The notes under the pieces were generated by a model, which saw only the letters and a program-made list of their open reading frames with translations, did not search any database and had not been told where the DNA came from. Shown one piece after another: positions 1 through 10,968 of a stretch of DNA of 64,000 bases (position 1 is its first letter; each line of letters begins with the position of its first letter). Source of the stretch: Sphaerulina vaccinii. Lineage: Eukaryota; Ascomycota; Dothideomycetes; Mycosphaerellales; Mycosphaerellaceae. Location of the stretch: positions 1,674,001 to 1,738,000 of the forward strand of contig JAKUDP010000010.1 in assembly GCA_022570795.1 (NCBI GenBank). The letters are read 5' to 3'. The position numbers and the translations under genes are program-made.

Positions 1-3000
1 TAAAGAATAGAGCTTAAAGAATATAAAAAGGAAAAAGTAAGCTAGAAGCTAAAGTACTATTTTATATAAATAAAACTTAACCTCTATACTAGAGTACTAC
101 TAATATTTTAGAAAGGTATATTCTTCTAAAAAGAGACTATTTAAGTCTATCTATAAGTATAGATAAGTAGGAAGTATAGAAAACTATACTAAGCTTATCT
201 AAAAGAAAAGAAAGAAAGTTTTAGATAAAAAATATAGCTATTTAGAAACTACTACTTAAGTTATTTAAAAAAGTATTAATTTTTAGAGTTTAGTTTTAAT
301 ATTTTAGATAAAATAGATTAAGAGTAAAAAAGTAGATTTAGAGGTAAAAGAGCTATACTAGTTCTATTAAGAAAGAACTAGAGGCTATAGTTTAGACTAT
401 AGGAAAATAACCTAGATAGAAAGGAAATCTTCTAGGTAATTTTAAACCTAAAAGATACTAAAAAGAGAATATTACAAACTCTCTAGTTAGAGGAGTTATT
501 CTTATTATTTATAAAAATACCTAATAGTTTCCTAGGGCTAGAATACTTAAAATTTAGCCTATAGTAGAGGAAAGTAAATACTTAAATAATTTATAAGCTA
601 ACTAAGTACCTAGAGTAGAATAATTAGAATAAGGTAATAGAAGAGAAAAAAGCTTTTAATATCTAGATAACTCTATATAATAAGTATAGTAAGGTCTAGC
701 AAGCCTATATAATAGCTATTATCTAGAAGTATATAAACTTTAAAATAGGACTAGAAGATAGAATTAGAAGCTTATAGGTCTACTTTAGAAACCTAGATAG
801 AAAGATAGTAGAGATTAACTAGAGAAAGTCTTACTATAAAACTCCGAAAATAAGGATTAAGCATCTACTTTTCTCTCTACTAGATAGATATAAAAGTACT
901 AGATAGACTATTCTAGCTTAGAAGAATCTAATACTAGAAGATATCTTCTAGATACTAGAAGTAGAAGAGTCTATAGACTAAAAAGAGATAGCTATATTTG
1001 CTAGGAAAGGTACCTAGCAACTACTAGAATATTTCCTCTATAAGGGACTATATACCTAGAGAAAATACTCTAGACTCGAATAGATAAAGAGAGCTACTAA
1101 GTTCTATTAGGCTCTAGGAACCTAACTAAATAGAGTCGAAAAGAGACTTTCTCCGATATAAGCTAGAAGAAGTTCTTTATTTAATAAGAATAAGCTAAAA
1201 GTAGTAGTAAAAAAACTCTAGCTCGAAGTATAATCTTTTAAGAAATTAAATAAGAAATACTCGAAAAAAGCTATTATAGTATAAGATATAGAATTGCTAA
1301 CTACTTTAGACCTATTCTAGACTCTATCTAAAAATAAAAATATTAATAAAGTAGCCTACTCTACTATAGAAGCTAAAAGCAAGTATAGACTATTAGAATA
1401 GCTACTTAACTCTTATACTTCTACTTATATAACTAACTAAGAATTACTTTTTAGAAAACTAAAGCCTTTTTAGACTAGAAAGTAGATTAAGGTTAGAAGT
1501 AGCTATCTAATAGCTATATATATAGGCAAAGTAAGTAATAGGAGGTAGAAAGAGCAAATAGATTATACTAAAGAATATTTTTTTTATATCTAGACTTAGA
1601 ATAAATTTTATTTTATAAAATTAATTTAGTAAGTAGTTTAGTATTTAACTACTAAAATTTATACTTGTTTTAGCCTCTAGAAAAGTAGTTATCTAAATAA
1701 AAATATTAGAAGGAGTCCTATTTATTAAAGAGATTAATAAGAGTCTAGCTAAGTCTATTAGGCTCTAGAGGCTTAACTAAAATTAAATATACTTCTTATA
1801 GGAATTAATAGATAAAGTATATACTTTCTATATATTAGAGAGTACCTAGAATTAGTAGGAGCTCTAGTATCGAAGGCTTATATATTTTAGAGAAAAGGTA
1901 GTAAAAGACTTTTACTAGGTCTTAGATTTAAAGAGCCTAATACTAATTCTAAAGGAGTATAGAGTATATAGAGTCTATATAATAGTAAAGATAAAGTAGT
2001 ATAAAAGGAAAGAAATATAGTAGAAGCTCTAAAAGCTAGCTTTTATATCTATTAATATCTATAGACTCCTATCTATTTTAAAATTAGAATTTAAGTAGTA
2101 GCTTAAAATTATTAATAACTTTTTAAGAAAGAAGTAGGCCTTTCTACTAAAGTTAAGAATAGATATACTACCTACTCTCTACTAATAGAAAAGAAAGGTA
2201 GAGCTTTAATCTAGAAATTCTCTCTAAGTAGTAAGAAGTAATAGAGCTAAAAAGCTTTTTACTATACTAAAATAGTAGAAAAGAGAGAATAGAATCTCTT
2301 TCTATACTACTAAAGTATATAACTCTATTTAGAATAGAGTTATTAAAAAGTCGATCTAGACCTCTAAAGAAAGAATAAAGGCAATACTAGAAGAATCTAG
2401 TATACTAATTAAGTTCTAGCCTAAGGTACTAGAAGCAAGTATTATTATTAGAAATACTTTTCTAAATAGGCTAGATATTAATAGATTTAAGGTCTTACCT
2501 AAGAAGGTATTCTTAGAATAGAGACCTCTAGTATTATACTTTAGAGTCTAGAGCTATAGAGTAGTAGTATATATAAACCTAAAGTTCTAGCTAGCTAGAA
2601 TAAAATTAGATAAACTAATAAATAGAGGTAAGAATACTATATTTATTAGTTATATTCTAGATACTACTAAAATATAGCTTTTCTAGAAGCCTAATATAGA
2701 GGCTATTAAAGCCTATAGTAATACTAAGTAGTTTAAGTATAAAAAAGAAAGAGATTTAGAGTTAAATATTTCTAAGCTTAACTAATCTAGTAGTATACTA
2801 GTTAGAAAACTAGTAGAGAGACTAAAAAAGTAGAAGAAGTTCTAAAGTCTATTAGGCCCTAGAAGCCTAACTAAATATTAACTACTATTTATATAGCTTA
2901 GACCTCTACTAATAGATAAGAAAGAGTACTAGAGAATAGAGAATCTAGAAGAAGAAAACTCTAGAAGTATATAGCTTTAGAAAGAGAAAATTAGAATAGA

Positions 3001-5330
3001 GTAGCTAACTAATTAGCTAACCGAAGTTTATTAAGAAACTAGTAGAAATATATATATTAGAAAATATCTAGATATTATATAAGATCTACTAGAAGTAAAA
3101 GTATAATTCTAGAAGAAAAGGAAATCTATCTCGAATAAAAAGAAAGAATCTAAATCTAAGGCCTATAGTATAGTTATAAAGTAGGTCTTCTAAAAGAAGT
3201 AGAGAAATAAGAAAAAGAATATATCTAACCTAAAGTATTATAAAGTATTTCTTAGCCTAATTAAAAAAGAAAGAAATTATATTTAGAAAACCTTAGTAGA
3301 GATTAAAAAGGTTATATTTATAGTACTTAGATCTAATATTACTTTAAAGCAAAAGGTTTCTATTCTAAAGTTCTATAAAAAGGTAATATAGAATTCTAAA
3401 TAGAGCTATATATAGAAAGAAGTAATTTAGAGAGAACTAGTAGCTTTAGATAGTAACTATACCTAGAAGCTAGTTATACTACTAAAAAATATAAACCTTA
3501 TAATATCTAGATAGGTCTTTAATATAAAAAAATTAATTAGTAGAGCTATTAAAAAGTTTAAAGTAAGACTAGTTACTAGAAAGTTCTTCTAGAAGTTTAA
3601 AGTAGACTTTAAAAATACTTTTATACTAACTATAAAATATAATACTTTAAAAGTATTTATAGTAGTTATTTGCAAAAAGAACTTAGAGATATACTAAGTA
3701 GATATAAATAATATATTTATAAAGAGCTCTCTAAAAGAAAATATCTATATAATTCTATTTCTAGAAGTAGAAGTTCTACTAAACTAGGTCCTAAAAATCC
3801 TAAGAAGTCTCTATAGACTTAAGTAAGTAGTAAGAAACTAGAATAAACTCTATATTTTAAAGCTAGAATAGATAGAATTCGATTAATTAGAGATCGACCT
3901 ATACCTACTTATCTATAGGGAAAAAAGAATTATAGTCCTAACCTATATAGATAATATATCTATTATAGTACTAGAACTAAAAGATATTTTCTAGTTTAAG
4001 AAATAGCTTAGTAAAGTTTTTAAAATTAAGAATCTAAAAAAGCTAGAAAAGATTCTTAGAATAAAGATAATAAAAAATAGAGTTATAGAAACTCTAAAGC
4101 TTAATTAAGAATACTATATCTAAAAGAACCTTATAAGGCTAAATATAACTAAGGAAAATACCTATCTAACTCTTTTACTAATAGATAGTTATAAAAGCTT
4201 TACTAAAGCAATTCTATCTAATAAGAGTTATACTAAATAGAAATACTAAAGCTAGATAGATATATAGATATAGCTAATAGTTATAATAAAACTAGATATT
4301 ACTTTCGCTTTTAGTAGACTAAGCTTATATATAGCTAACCTAATAAGGAAATATATAAATACTTTAAAAAAACTAGTAAAATACTTTAGGTTATCTCTAG
4401 ACTTAGAACTTATATTTAGAAAAGATAGTAGAAGCTTTATTAGATATTTAGATTCTAACTATATAATAGATAAAATAGATAGAGTCTTAATTCTAGAATC
4501 TATCTTCTTCCTCTATAGAGTACTAGTATCTTAGATAAGTAAGAAGTAGAAGTCTATAGTAATATTAACTATAGAAGCTAAGTATATAGCTCTAAATATA
4601 TATACTAAGTAATTTTAATTCCTAGTAGCACTTCTAAAAAAAATAGACTATATAGAGTTAGTAGAAGAATATTCTTTTTAACTACTTATTAAAGCAAACT
4701 CTAATATAGTAAATAAATTTAGACCTATTTAGATTATAGAGAACAACTAAGTATCTCTAACTCTAGTTAAAGATACCTATACTTATAAAAAATTAAAATA
4801 TATTAATATAGCCTATAATAATATTAGAAGACTCTAGTAGTAAAGGAAGATAGTAGTAGTATATATTCTAATAAAAGAGATAGTTATAGATAGGTTAACT
4901 AAGCCGAAAAATAGTCCCTAATTCTAAAAGTTTATAAAATAACTCTAGCTTATATAAATAGCTCTTCTATACTTAATAAGTTATCGAGATTTAGAATAGA
5001 ATATAAATATTAGAATATAGAATAGAAAAACTATCTAGCCTAAGTAGGAGTATTAGAGAGTATAGTCTAGTTAGACTATCTAAGAGATATTCTTTTAGAG
5101 ATTAGATTATATAATATAGATTATATAATAGTAGGTTATATAACTTATCTAATACTTTATATTTTAGAAGGAGATATAACCTATATCTAACTAATATAAT
5201 TAATATAGTTAGTTCCTATCTAATACTTCTACTTCTATTATATATTAAGACTCTTTCTATATATTATAAGTATATATATTATTATTCTATTTCGATAATA
5301 TATATAGTTATAATAACTTAGTAAGTAATA
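1..5330 (+). mobile_element. RIP-degraded Ty1/copia LTR retrotransposon relic
   Basis: A very AT-rich block with no open frame of useful length. CpA and TpG dinucleotides are nearly missing while TpA is everywhere, the signature of repeat-induced point mutation (C-to-T at CpA on both strands). Reading the plus strand through the induced stops recovers copia polymerase landmarks. Around 3434-3530 is the start of the reverse transcriptase (ELVALDSNYT-stop-KLV), where the stop at 3464-3466 replaces the family tryptophan. The active-site motif reads TYIDNIS at 3941-3961, from family YVDD. The RNase H motif reads TIEAKYIAL at 4568-4594, from family TEAEYIAL. Gag and integrase presumably lie upstream in 600-3400 but I could not assign them by motif. 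The 5' LTR is probably outside the window or unrecognisable. The element is dead. The copia assignment is well supported; the exact limits are not. Confidence 0.82.
5051..5330 (+). repeat. probable 3' LTR of the copia relic
   Basis: About 450 bp after the RNase H motif there is a purine-rich tract, AAGTAGGAG (5042-5050), followed directly by TATTAGAG. Undoing RIP transitions gives a typical copia polypurine tract (AAGTGGGGG) and an LTR beginning TGTTAGAG. The following ~280 bp contain self-similar TTATATAAT blocks. The 3' limit is a guess because the terminal CA and target-site duplication are lost. Confidence 0.45.
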
Positions 5331-6066
5331 TTTTAAAGTTTTTTAGCTTTGCTATATAGACTCTAAACTAAGGTAAAAGATAGTATTTTTATATTATTAC
5401 CTATATAGCTCGGAGCTAGCTAGCTAACTAAATTTTTATTTTTACTTTTAGCTTTATTAGCTTTATAGCCTTATTAACTATCTACTATAAATACTTCTTC
5501 TAATATACTAAGACTACTACTATTTACTTATTTCTAATACTAATAATACTTATAACTATAATTCTAGATATATAGATAGAGCTCCTTTCTATTAGTAATA
5601 ATATATTTAATTTACTTTTTTATATAAAATATAGTATTAAGAATAATAGCCTCTAATTACTTATACTAAGTACTTTTTGAAAAAATAGTATCTACTACTT
5701 AACTATAAATATATAGTATATTGCCTTACTTCTAGTATAGAAGGTAGTCTAGTAAAACTATAAAGAACTTATCGAGAGTATTATATAGCTATAATATTAA
5801 TAGCGCTAGTATAGGGAAAGAAGGAGGTATATTATTACTAGTAAGGTTAATAATAGCCTCCTACTATAATTAGCTACTCCTACCCGGTCGCAATCGACTC
5901 TACGTACCTTATTACCTATACTAGATTTAGCTAATAGCGAGATTATAGTAGAAAGAGTAATTGTTAGTAGGTTAAGAAGAGAAGAAGCCTAGGAGGCTAA
6001 GATATACGACTAGTATACTAGTATACCTAGATAGACAGATAGATAGCAATACTATATCTGTCTGTA
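5331..6066. other. AT-rich RIP-affected spacer between copia relic and gene-rich DNA
   Basis: This stretch has the same TpA-rich, CpA-poor composition as the retroelement but no retroviral motif on either strand that I could recognise. It may be a second degraded repeat. From about 5880 the composition begins to recover, with several CpG sites. Near 6010-6060 there are short CTAGTATA-type direct repeats. No gene is visible. Confidence 0.6.
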
Positions 6067-6678
6067 CTAGCTATTTAAGGCTCTCGTCTGATCGTAGCAA
6101 ATGCTACTAGACAATACAGTACGCCAAGACACGTACTGTCTATTGCCCACCCTGGTCTTGTGGTAATGCTTGACCCAGTCAGCAGCGGATGCTAGGTACA
6201 TTCTCGTAAAAAAGTTGGGCTGTAAAGATGTCCATTGCAGGTCTTTGAACTCTGCTTGGCTGAGTAGCGTCTCAATCGCCCAATGCGCGCGGCCGTAGTA
6301 GACAGGGCTTTTGGGACTGATGTACTTCACGTTGGTCGAGACCCTGACCACGTACTTGACGCCCGCTTCTAGCAGTGCGAGATAAAAGGCGGACTCCTCA
6401 GGGAACTGGTTTGGCTGATTATGCGGTGCGATATAGACTCGCTCGATCCCTTGTTCGGAGAGCCATGCGGCATCGATAGTAGTCCAATCCTTTTCGGCGA
6501 ATTCAACGGAAGGCAGCGCTGCGAGCTCCTTGGCGGTTGGGTTTTGTAGCGACCTAGTCAGGCCGAGAATGCGATGGTTTGTAAGCGTTTTGCTGGATCG
6601 CAAGAGCTTGGGAAGGGTACGAATAACACTCCGTCCAGTGTTGCCTGTCGCGCCGACCACGAGGATAGTTGGGGTCAT
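6067..6678 (-). CDS. NmrA-like NAD(P)-binding protein, C-terminally truncated
   Basis: The protein opens with TPTILVVGATGNTGRSV, the GxxGxxG Rossmann dinucleotide-binding loop of the NmrA/atypical short-chain dehydrogenase family. It continues with family-like segments (ERVYIAPH, then VKYVVRVST, then SLQPNFF). NmrA-like proteins act as redox-sensing regulators or as NAD(P)H-dependent reductases. The start at 6678 puts the Rossmann strand at the N-terminus as usual; an in-frame ATG at 6798 would add 40 unlikely residues. The frame gives only about 203 residues where about 290-310 are normal. Its last ~28 residues look unrelated to the family and read through a small inverted repeat into the RIP-affected block. 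The gene therefore seems to have lost its 3' part to transposon activity. It may be a pseudogene, although the retained part is uninterrupted. Confidence 0.6.
   Translation of the reverse strand: MTPTILVVGATGNTGRSVIRTLPKLLRSSKTLTNHRILGLTRSLQNPTAKELAALPSVEFAEKDWTTIDAAWLSEQGIERVYIAPHNQPNQFPEESAFYLALLEAGVKYVVRVSTNVKYISPKSPVYYGRAHWAIETLLSQAEFKDLQWTSLQPNFFTRMYLASAADWVKHYHKTRVGNRQYVSWRTVLSSSICYDQTRALNS
6112..6145. repeat. imperfect inverted repeat at the broken end of the NmrA-like gene
   Basis: The arms CAATACAGTACG (6112-6123) and CGTACTGTCTATTG (6132-6145) are complementary except for a two-base insertion, with an 8-bp spacer. The repeat lies exactly where family similarity of the NmrA-like protein ends. 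It could be the relic of an insertion/excision event or a snap-back rearrangement. Confidence 0.5.
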
Positions 6679-7140
6679 ATCGAATGGTATTGTGTATGGA
6701 ATGGAGACACAAGGCTTTGCTCTGCTCCAAGTCAAGCAATATATATCACAACCTGGCATGATTTTGAGCCTCTGTTGATTTCTAATGCTCGGACCCACAC
6801 TGCTGAATAATTGTGTTGTCTTTGTCTTATAATCCTAATTCTGCCAGGAGGTCTAACCAAAGAGCATTCGGGCAGCCTAAACACATAGCCCACAGCCCAT
6901 GCATAAGATCTTGTATAGGCGCCCCCTAATGAGATCTCTCGATAGCTCTGTATCAGCTTTCTATCTAGGAAAGTTAGCTCTTACTAATGATCATGGTCTT
7001 GGTCATACGGGGTACCCACTTCAATATCAAGGGTATTAGTGTGCAGCTGCAATAACTACTACTTACTTAATCTAGCTATAAACACGCCGTCAACGCACAG
7101 TCACCGAACGAGGAACTATGTCAAGAACATCCATCTCAAC
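6679..7140. other. intergenic region, NmrA-like / SDR divergent promoters
   Basis: About 460 bp between two divergently transcribed genes. Patches around 6940-7080 are somewhat AT-rich, with TAGCT/CTTAC runs, but lack the extreme RIP composition. I see no RNA gene or repeat here. Confidence 0.5.
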
Positions 7141-8049
7141 ATGTCCCTCGACTTCGGCTTGAGAGACGTTCATGTACTGATTACAGGCGCAGCGGGCGGC
7201 ATTGGCCTAGAGACTGTGGAAACATTTCTCCAGCTTGGAGCTCGTGTGACTGCTCACTACAACAGATCCATCGGCGAGCTCGCCAAGCTGTCCAATGTGG
7301 TCTCGGTACAAGCTGATGTGCGAAGTGAAGAGGGCGTAGATCGACTGTTCCAAGAGGCAGCAGAGCGCAATGGCGGCCCCGTCTCAATTATTGTGGTGAA
7401 TCGTAAGGCTAGCATTTTACTGTGGCATACCTTTGACTAACAACATTGCATAGATGGCATCTGGCCAGAGCACGATTCCCATATCGCAGACATGGAATTA
7501 TCGCAATGGCAGAATACTCTAAGCGTGGACCTGACAGGACCTTTCCTGGTCTGCCGAGCATACCTCCGAGCTTTACGCTCAGCACCAGATCTAGTCAAAG
7601 ACACAGCTTCCATCGTCTTCATCGGAAGTACAGCAGGAAAATTCGGTGAAGCGAATCATGGAGACTACGCAGCGGCAAAATCGGCTTTGATGTATGGTCT
7701 CACACCGACGCTGAAGAACGAAATTGTGGCAATTGCCCCTAAAGGTCGAGTCAATAGTGTCAATCCTGGCTGGGTAGCTACACCTTTGGCGGCTGAGACT
7801 CTAAAGGATACAAAATTTGTTGAGAGAGCGCTGGCTACGACTCCTTTGCGAAAGGTGGGTAGGCCGGAGGATATTGCAAGGCAGATTGCTGTTGTTGCTT
7901 CGCCTGTGCTTAGCGGGCATGTTAATGGAGTGAATCTGCAAGTTGGTAAGATTGGCCCCTGATATTGTTGTCTGTTGCTCGAGCTGACAAGTTCTTCTAT
8001 CATAGACGGTGGTATGGAGGGTAGATTGTTATACCCACCGAAGAATTGA
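7141..8049 (+). CDS. short-chain dehydrogenase/reductase (SDR), 3 exons
   Basis: A classical SDR of about 265 residues. It has the cofactor motif TGAAGGIG near residue 18, an NHG motif on the central strand, a catalytic serine in IGSTAGKF and the catalytic YAAAK. It ends with the usual substrate-loop and GGM C-terminus. The exons I infer are 7141-7402, 7454-7945 and 8006-8049. The intron 7403-7453 (51 bp, CTAAC branch site) joins VVN to HGIW. The intron 7946-8005 (60 bp) joins LQV to DGGMEGRL, giving a normal SDR C-terminus instead of an early stop at 7962. The start MSLDFGL is preferred over an upstream in-frame ATG at 7039 because the nucleotide-binding fold begins immediately after it. The substrate cannot be told from sequence. 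It is divergent from the damaged NmrA-like gene. Confidence 0.85.
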
Positions 8050-8520
8050 TGAGTGGACTGATATGGCGCGGGCTGTTTGCTAGCGAGCTGGTCATCGAGC
8101 ATATCGATTCGGCCTTGAATGTCGCACTGCATTACTGTCCACTTTCGTAGATGCCTCTTTCGTACATATGATTAGATAGTCAAGTTCGTACAGAAATCGA
8201 TACCGATCATTTGATGGAAGGCATGTTTTTCCGGCCGATCAAGTCGAACGACTTCACATCGTGGATGACTCCGGTCTATACTTTCGTACAATCGTGCATG
8301 TCTGGATGCCGCGCATCATTCGTGATGTGTTTAGCGATGAGGCGACTGAGATGAAGGCAAGTTCGTCGATGGCCAGATGGAGTGGCCATGGCGCTAAAGT
8401 CGCCTGATGTCTGACTTCAAACTCCACTCTCCAGCTCACACAGACAGCGTACTATACACCTCCAACTGACATAGCAGACGCGACACGACAACGACAACAA
8501 CAACAACAACATGAGCTGCG
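8050..8520. other. intergenic region, SDR / Zn2Cys6 factor
   Basis: About 470 bp of ordinary composition. It ends in a CAACAACAACAACA-type tract immediately before the start codon of the next gene, probably its 5' leader. Nothing else is recognisable. Confidence 0.4.
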
Positions 8521-10905
8521 ATGGCCGAAGCCGATAGATATCCTTCGCCGCCGCCTCGCGCGAATGGTCTGCCCTTCTACGACTCCCCGGCGCAACAGCA
8601 ACAGCAACAGCCACAGCAGCAGTACCATCAACCACAGCAACCGCAACCGCAACAGCTACATATAGAGCCAGGGAGGGACGATGCCGCAACAGGACTCGAG
8701 CATACTATCAACGATGGCCATGGCAATGAACTACATGCTGGGGGCTCTCCAGCGTCGCTTGGGGGAGAGATGAGGGACACGCGCCGCACAGCCGATAATG
8801 ATAACAATCAACAACAGATGCAACATATGCGTCCACTCCTTGCGCCCAGTGCGCCCGGCGGCAATCAAATGGGCAGCTTTGGCAACTTTGGGCAAGTCCC
8901 TGGGCACATGACGCCAATGAACGGGATGCATGCTGGTGCACCACAAGGCTCAGTCGCATACGCACAAGCAAGTGGATCGGCTGATGCTGCACCACCCGCT
9001 CCAGACAAGCACAAGGACAAGCGGACTAAGGTCAGCCGCGCTTGCGACGAGTGCAGACGCAAGAAGATACGTTGCGATGCTATCGATGAGACTGGTACTG
9101 TGCCGTGTACGAATTGTGCCAGGTATGTACATTATGCGCGTGTCCGTAACTACCACAGCTAACTTTAGATCAATGGCAGAACGGGAGCACGATGTGCGTT
9201 CAGTCGACAGCCCATGAAGCGTGGTCCGAGCAAAGGGTATATCAAGGAACTGGCCGAGCGACTCAATAATCTAGAACAGCAAGTCCATCCTCCTCACCTG
9301 GAGCAGCAACATCGTTATGAGATACAACAAGTGCAACAAGCTATGGCAGAGGGTCTTCAGGGATTCCCGCAGGATGCTAGAATGATGCGTGATCCTCGAA
9401 CGGGCGACAAGAGGACCCACGAGATGTCAGATGGCTTGAATCAGATGCCTGTGCCCAATGCACCGATGGGACACATGCAGCAAGCGCAGTACAACCCACA
9501 GATGCAGCATCCAGCGCAGCCTGGGTCTGCCCAGCCATTCTTTCGATATGGCGCAACCCATGAGAATCGACGCGAGACCGGTCTATCATACGACGCAGAC
9601 CAGCATAATACCGCAGTGCCTAGCTTCGACTGGGATGAGGCAGTGATCGAGGAGTACTACCGCATAATACACCAGACCTTCCCTTTGTTGCCTAGCAGTA
9701 AGCACCGTCTCCGGCAACGACTTGCTGAGTGCCCGGCGTCCCTGAGAGAGGCATTCCTGGCGGGACTTGATTGTCTGATGCGGACTTTTCCAACGACCAC
9801 TCTGACACCCAACCCCGATTACGCGCAAGCTCTGAAGCGTACCGCAGAACTGTTAGCACAGTATCCCTTCGACAATCCGAGTTCTCACACCAGCGCCACA
9901 AATCTTGTCTACCTACAGACTCTCATCATAATGGCATTGGAGAGCGACAACCACGGTCCAGCTACGATACGAGGACAAGCAGGACCTAGTCGTGCCGAGT
10001 GGCTTGGTCGAGCAGCCGGAGTCGCAGGCCAGTTGGAAATCAACGTCATTCGTACAACAAGCCAATCACTTCTTGAAGGAGATAGGGACTCTGAAGAGCG
10101 CCTGGCACGAAGAGTATGGTGGGTGCTGTTCATCCTCGACCGATGGCACGCATCATCAACAGCAGATCTCCTCAAACTTCCCGAAAACAGTGTTGTGCTT
10201 CTTCCTGAGGATCAAATACTGCTGGGAGAGTCCACATACAATCTTGCGCGATTGTCATTCATCATAGGACACCTGGCAGCAATTCTGACTACTACGAAAA
10301 CGCCTTCTACTGATGTCATGGCTCCATCGAATCCTGCGTCGTCTCTACTGGGGCTCACGTTAGCTGGAGAGATTGATCGCTTTCGAGAGTCTGTTGAGTC
10401 TGTATGGGGATCGCTGAATCTGGTACATCTCAGTTACCATCACTGTCATCTTCTCATCAAGCGCATGAACCCGACTACTGAGCCCTCGGAGCTGGTCGGC
10501 CATGCGGTGAAGGTGGCGACTATGCTCAACAGTCGTCTCACTCCTGTCACGCCTCTCAATCATCACTTTGGTGCTCTGGCTGCCATGACTCTCTGCGAGC
10601 TCTGCGATGTACCAAAGACTCGTGCCGAAGCTCTCAAAGGTCTGGATCAGATGGCAGAATCATTGAACACAGGCCGCGGCTTAGCTGGAAAGCTGGAGAG
10701 TGAAGGCTGGGATGGAGCAGTACGTGAACTCGTGGCCAAGAAGAGGGAGGCTATGTTGCAGTATGGAGATGGGTTGCACGACCTTGCGAATGCTGCAGCA
10801 GGCGTATCAGAGTCCCACTTCGACCCGACAATGATCACGAGATATGGCTATCTGATTTCTTTAGGACAGGGACTGTTCGGCAGAGATGATCTGGGATCGA
10901 CATGA
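8521..10905 (+). CDS. Zn2Cys6 transcription factor, RGT1-like
   Basis: A fungal binuclear-zinc-cluster regulator of about 775 residues. Exon 1 (8521-9122) encodes a glutamine-rich N-terminus and the first five cluster cysteines (CDECRRKKIRC, then PCTNC). A 57-bp intron (9123-9179, GTATGT donor, CTAAC branch site, CAG acceptor) interrupts the cluster. Exon 2 begins with the sixth cysteine in ARTGARCAF. Using the earlier TAG acceptor at 9168 would lose this cysteine and the frame, so the CAG at 9179 is chosen. The linker MKRGPSKGYIKELAERL followed by a short coiled coil resembles the RGT1/glucose-response group. The remainder holds the fungal-specific transcription factor domain, including RRVWWVLFILDRWHASS. 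The protein is nuclear and probably controls sugar uptake or carbon metabolism genes, but its targets are inferred only from family. Confidence 0.85.
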
Positions 10906-10968
10906 GCGGGAATGGTCAGACTATCCGCCTGACAATGTTTATGTGTGTCACTATGTACAACGGCCCGT

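Noticed and set aside
7039..7140. Upstream in-frame ATG extending the SDR by 34 residues
   Set aside because: The extension is not SDR-like and the Rossmann fold starts immediately after the ATG at 7141.
9123..9168. Shorter 46-bp intron in the Zn2Cys6 gene ending at the TAG acceptor
   Set aside because: It would shift the frame and lose the sixth zinc-cluster cysteine; the CAG at 9179 restores both.
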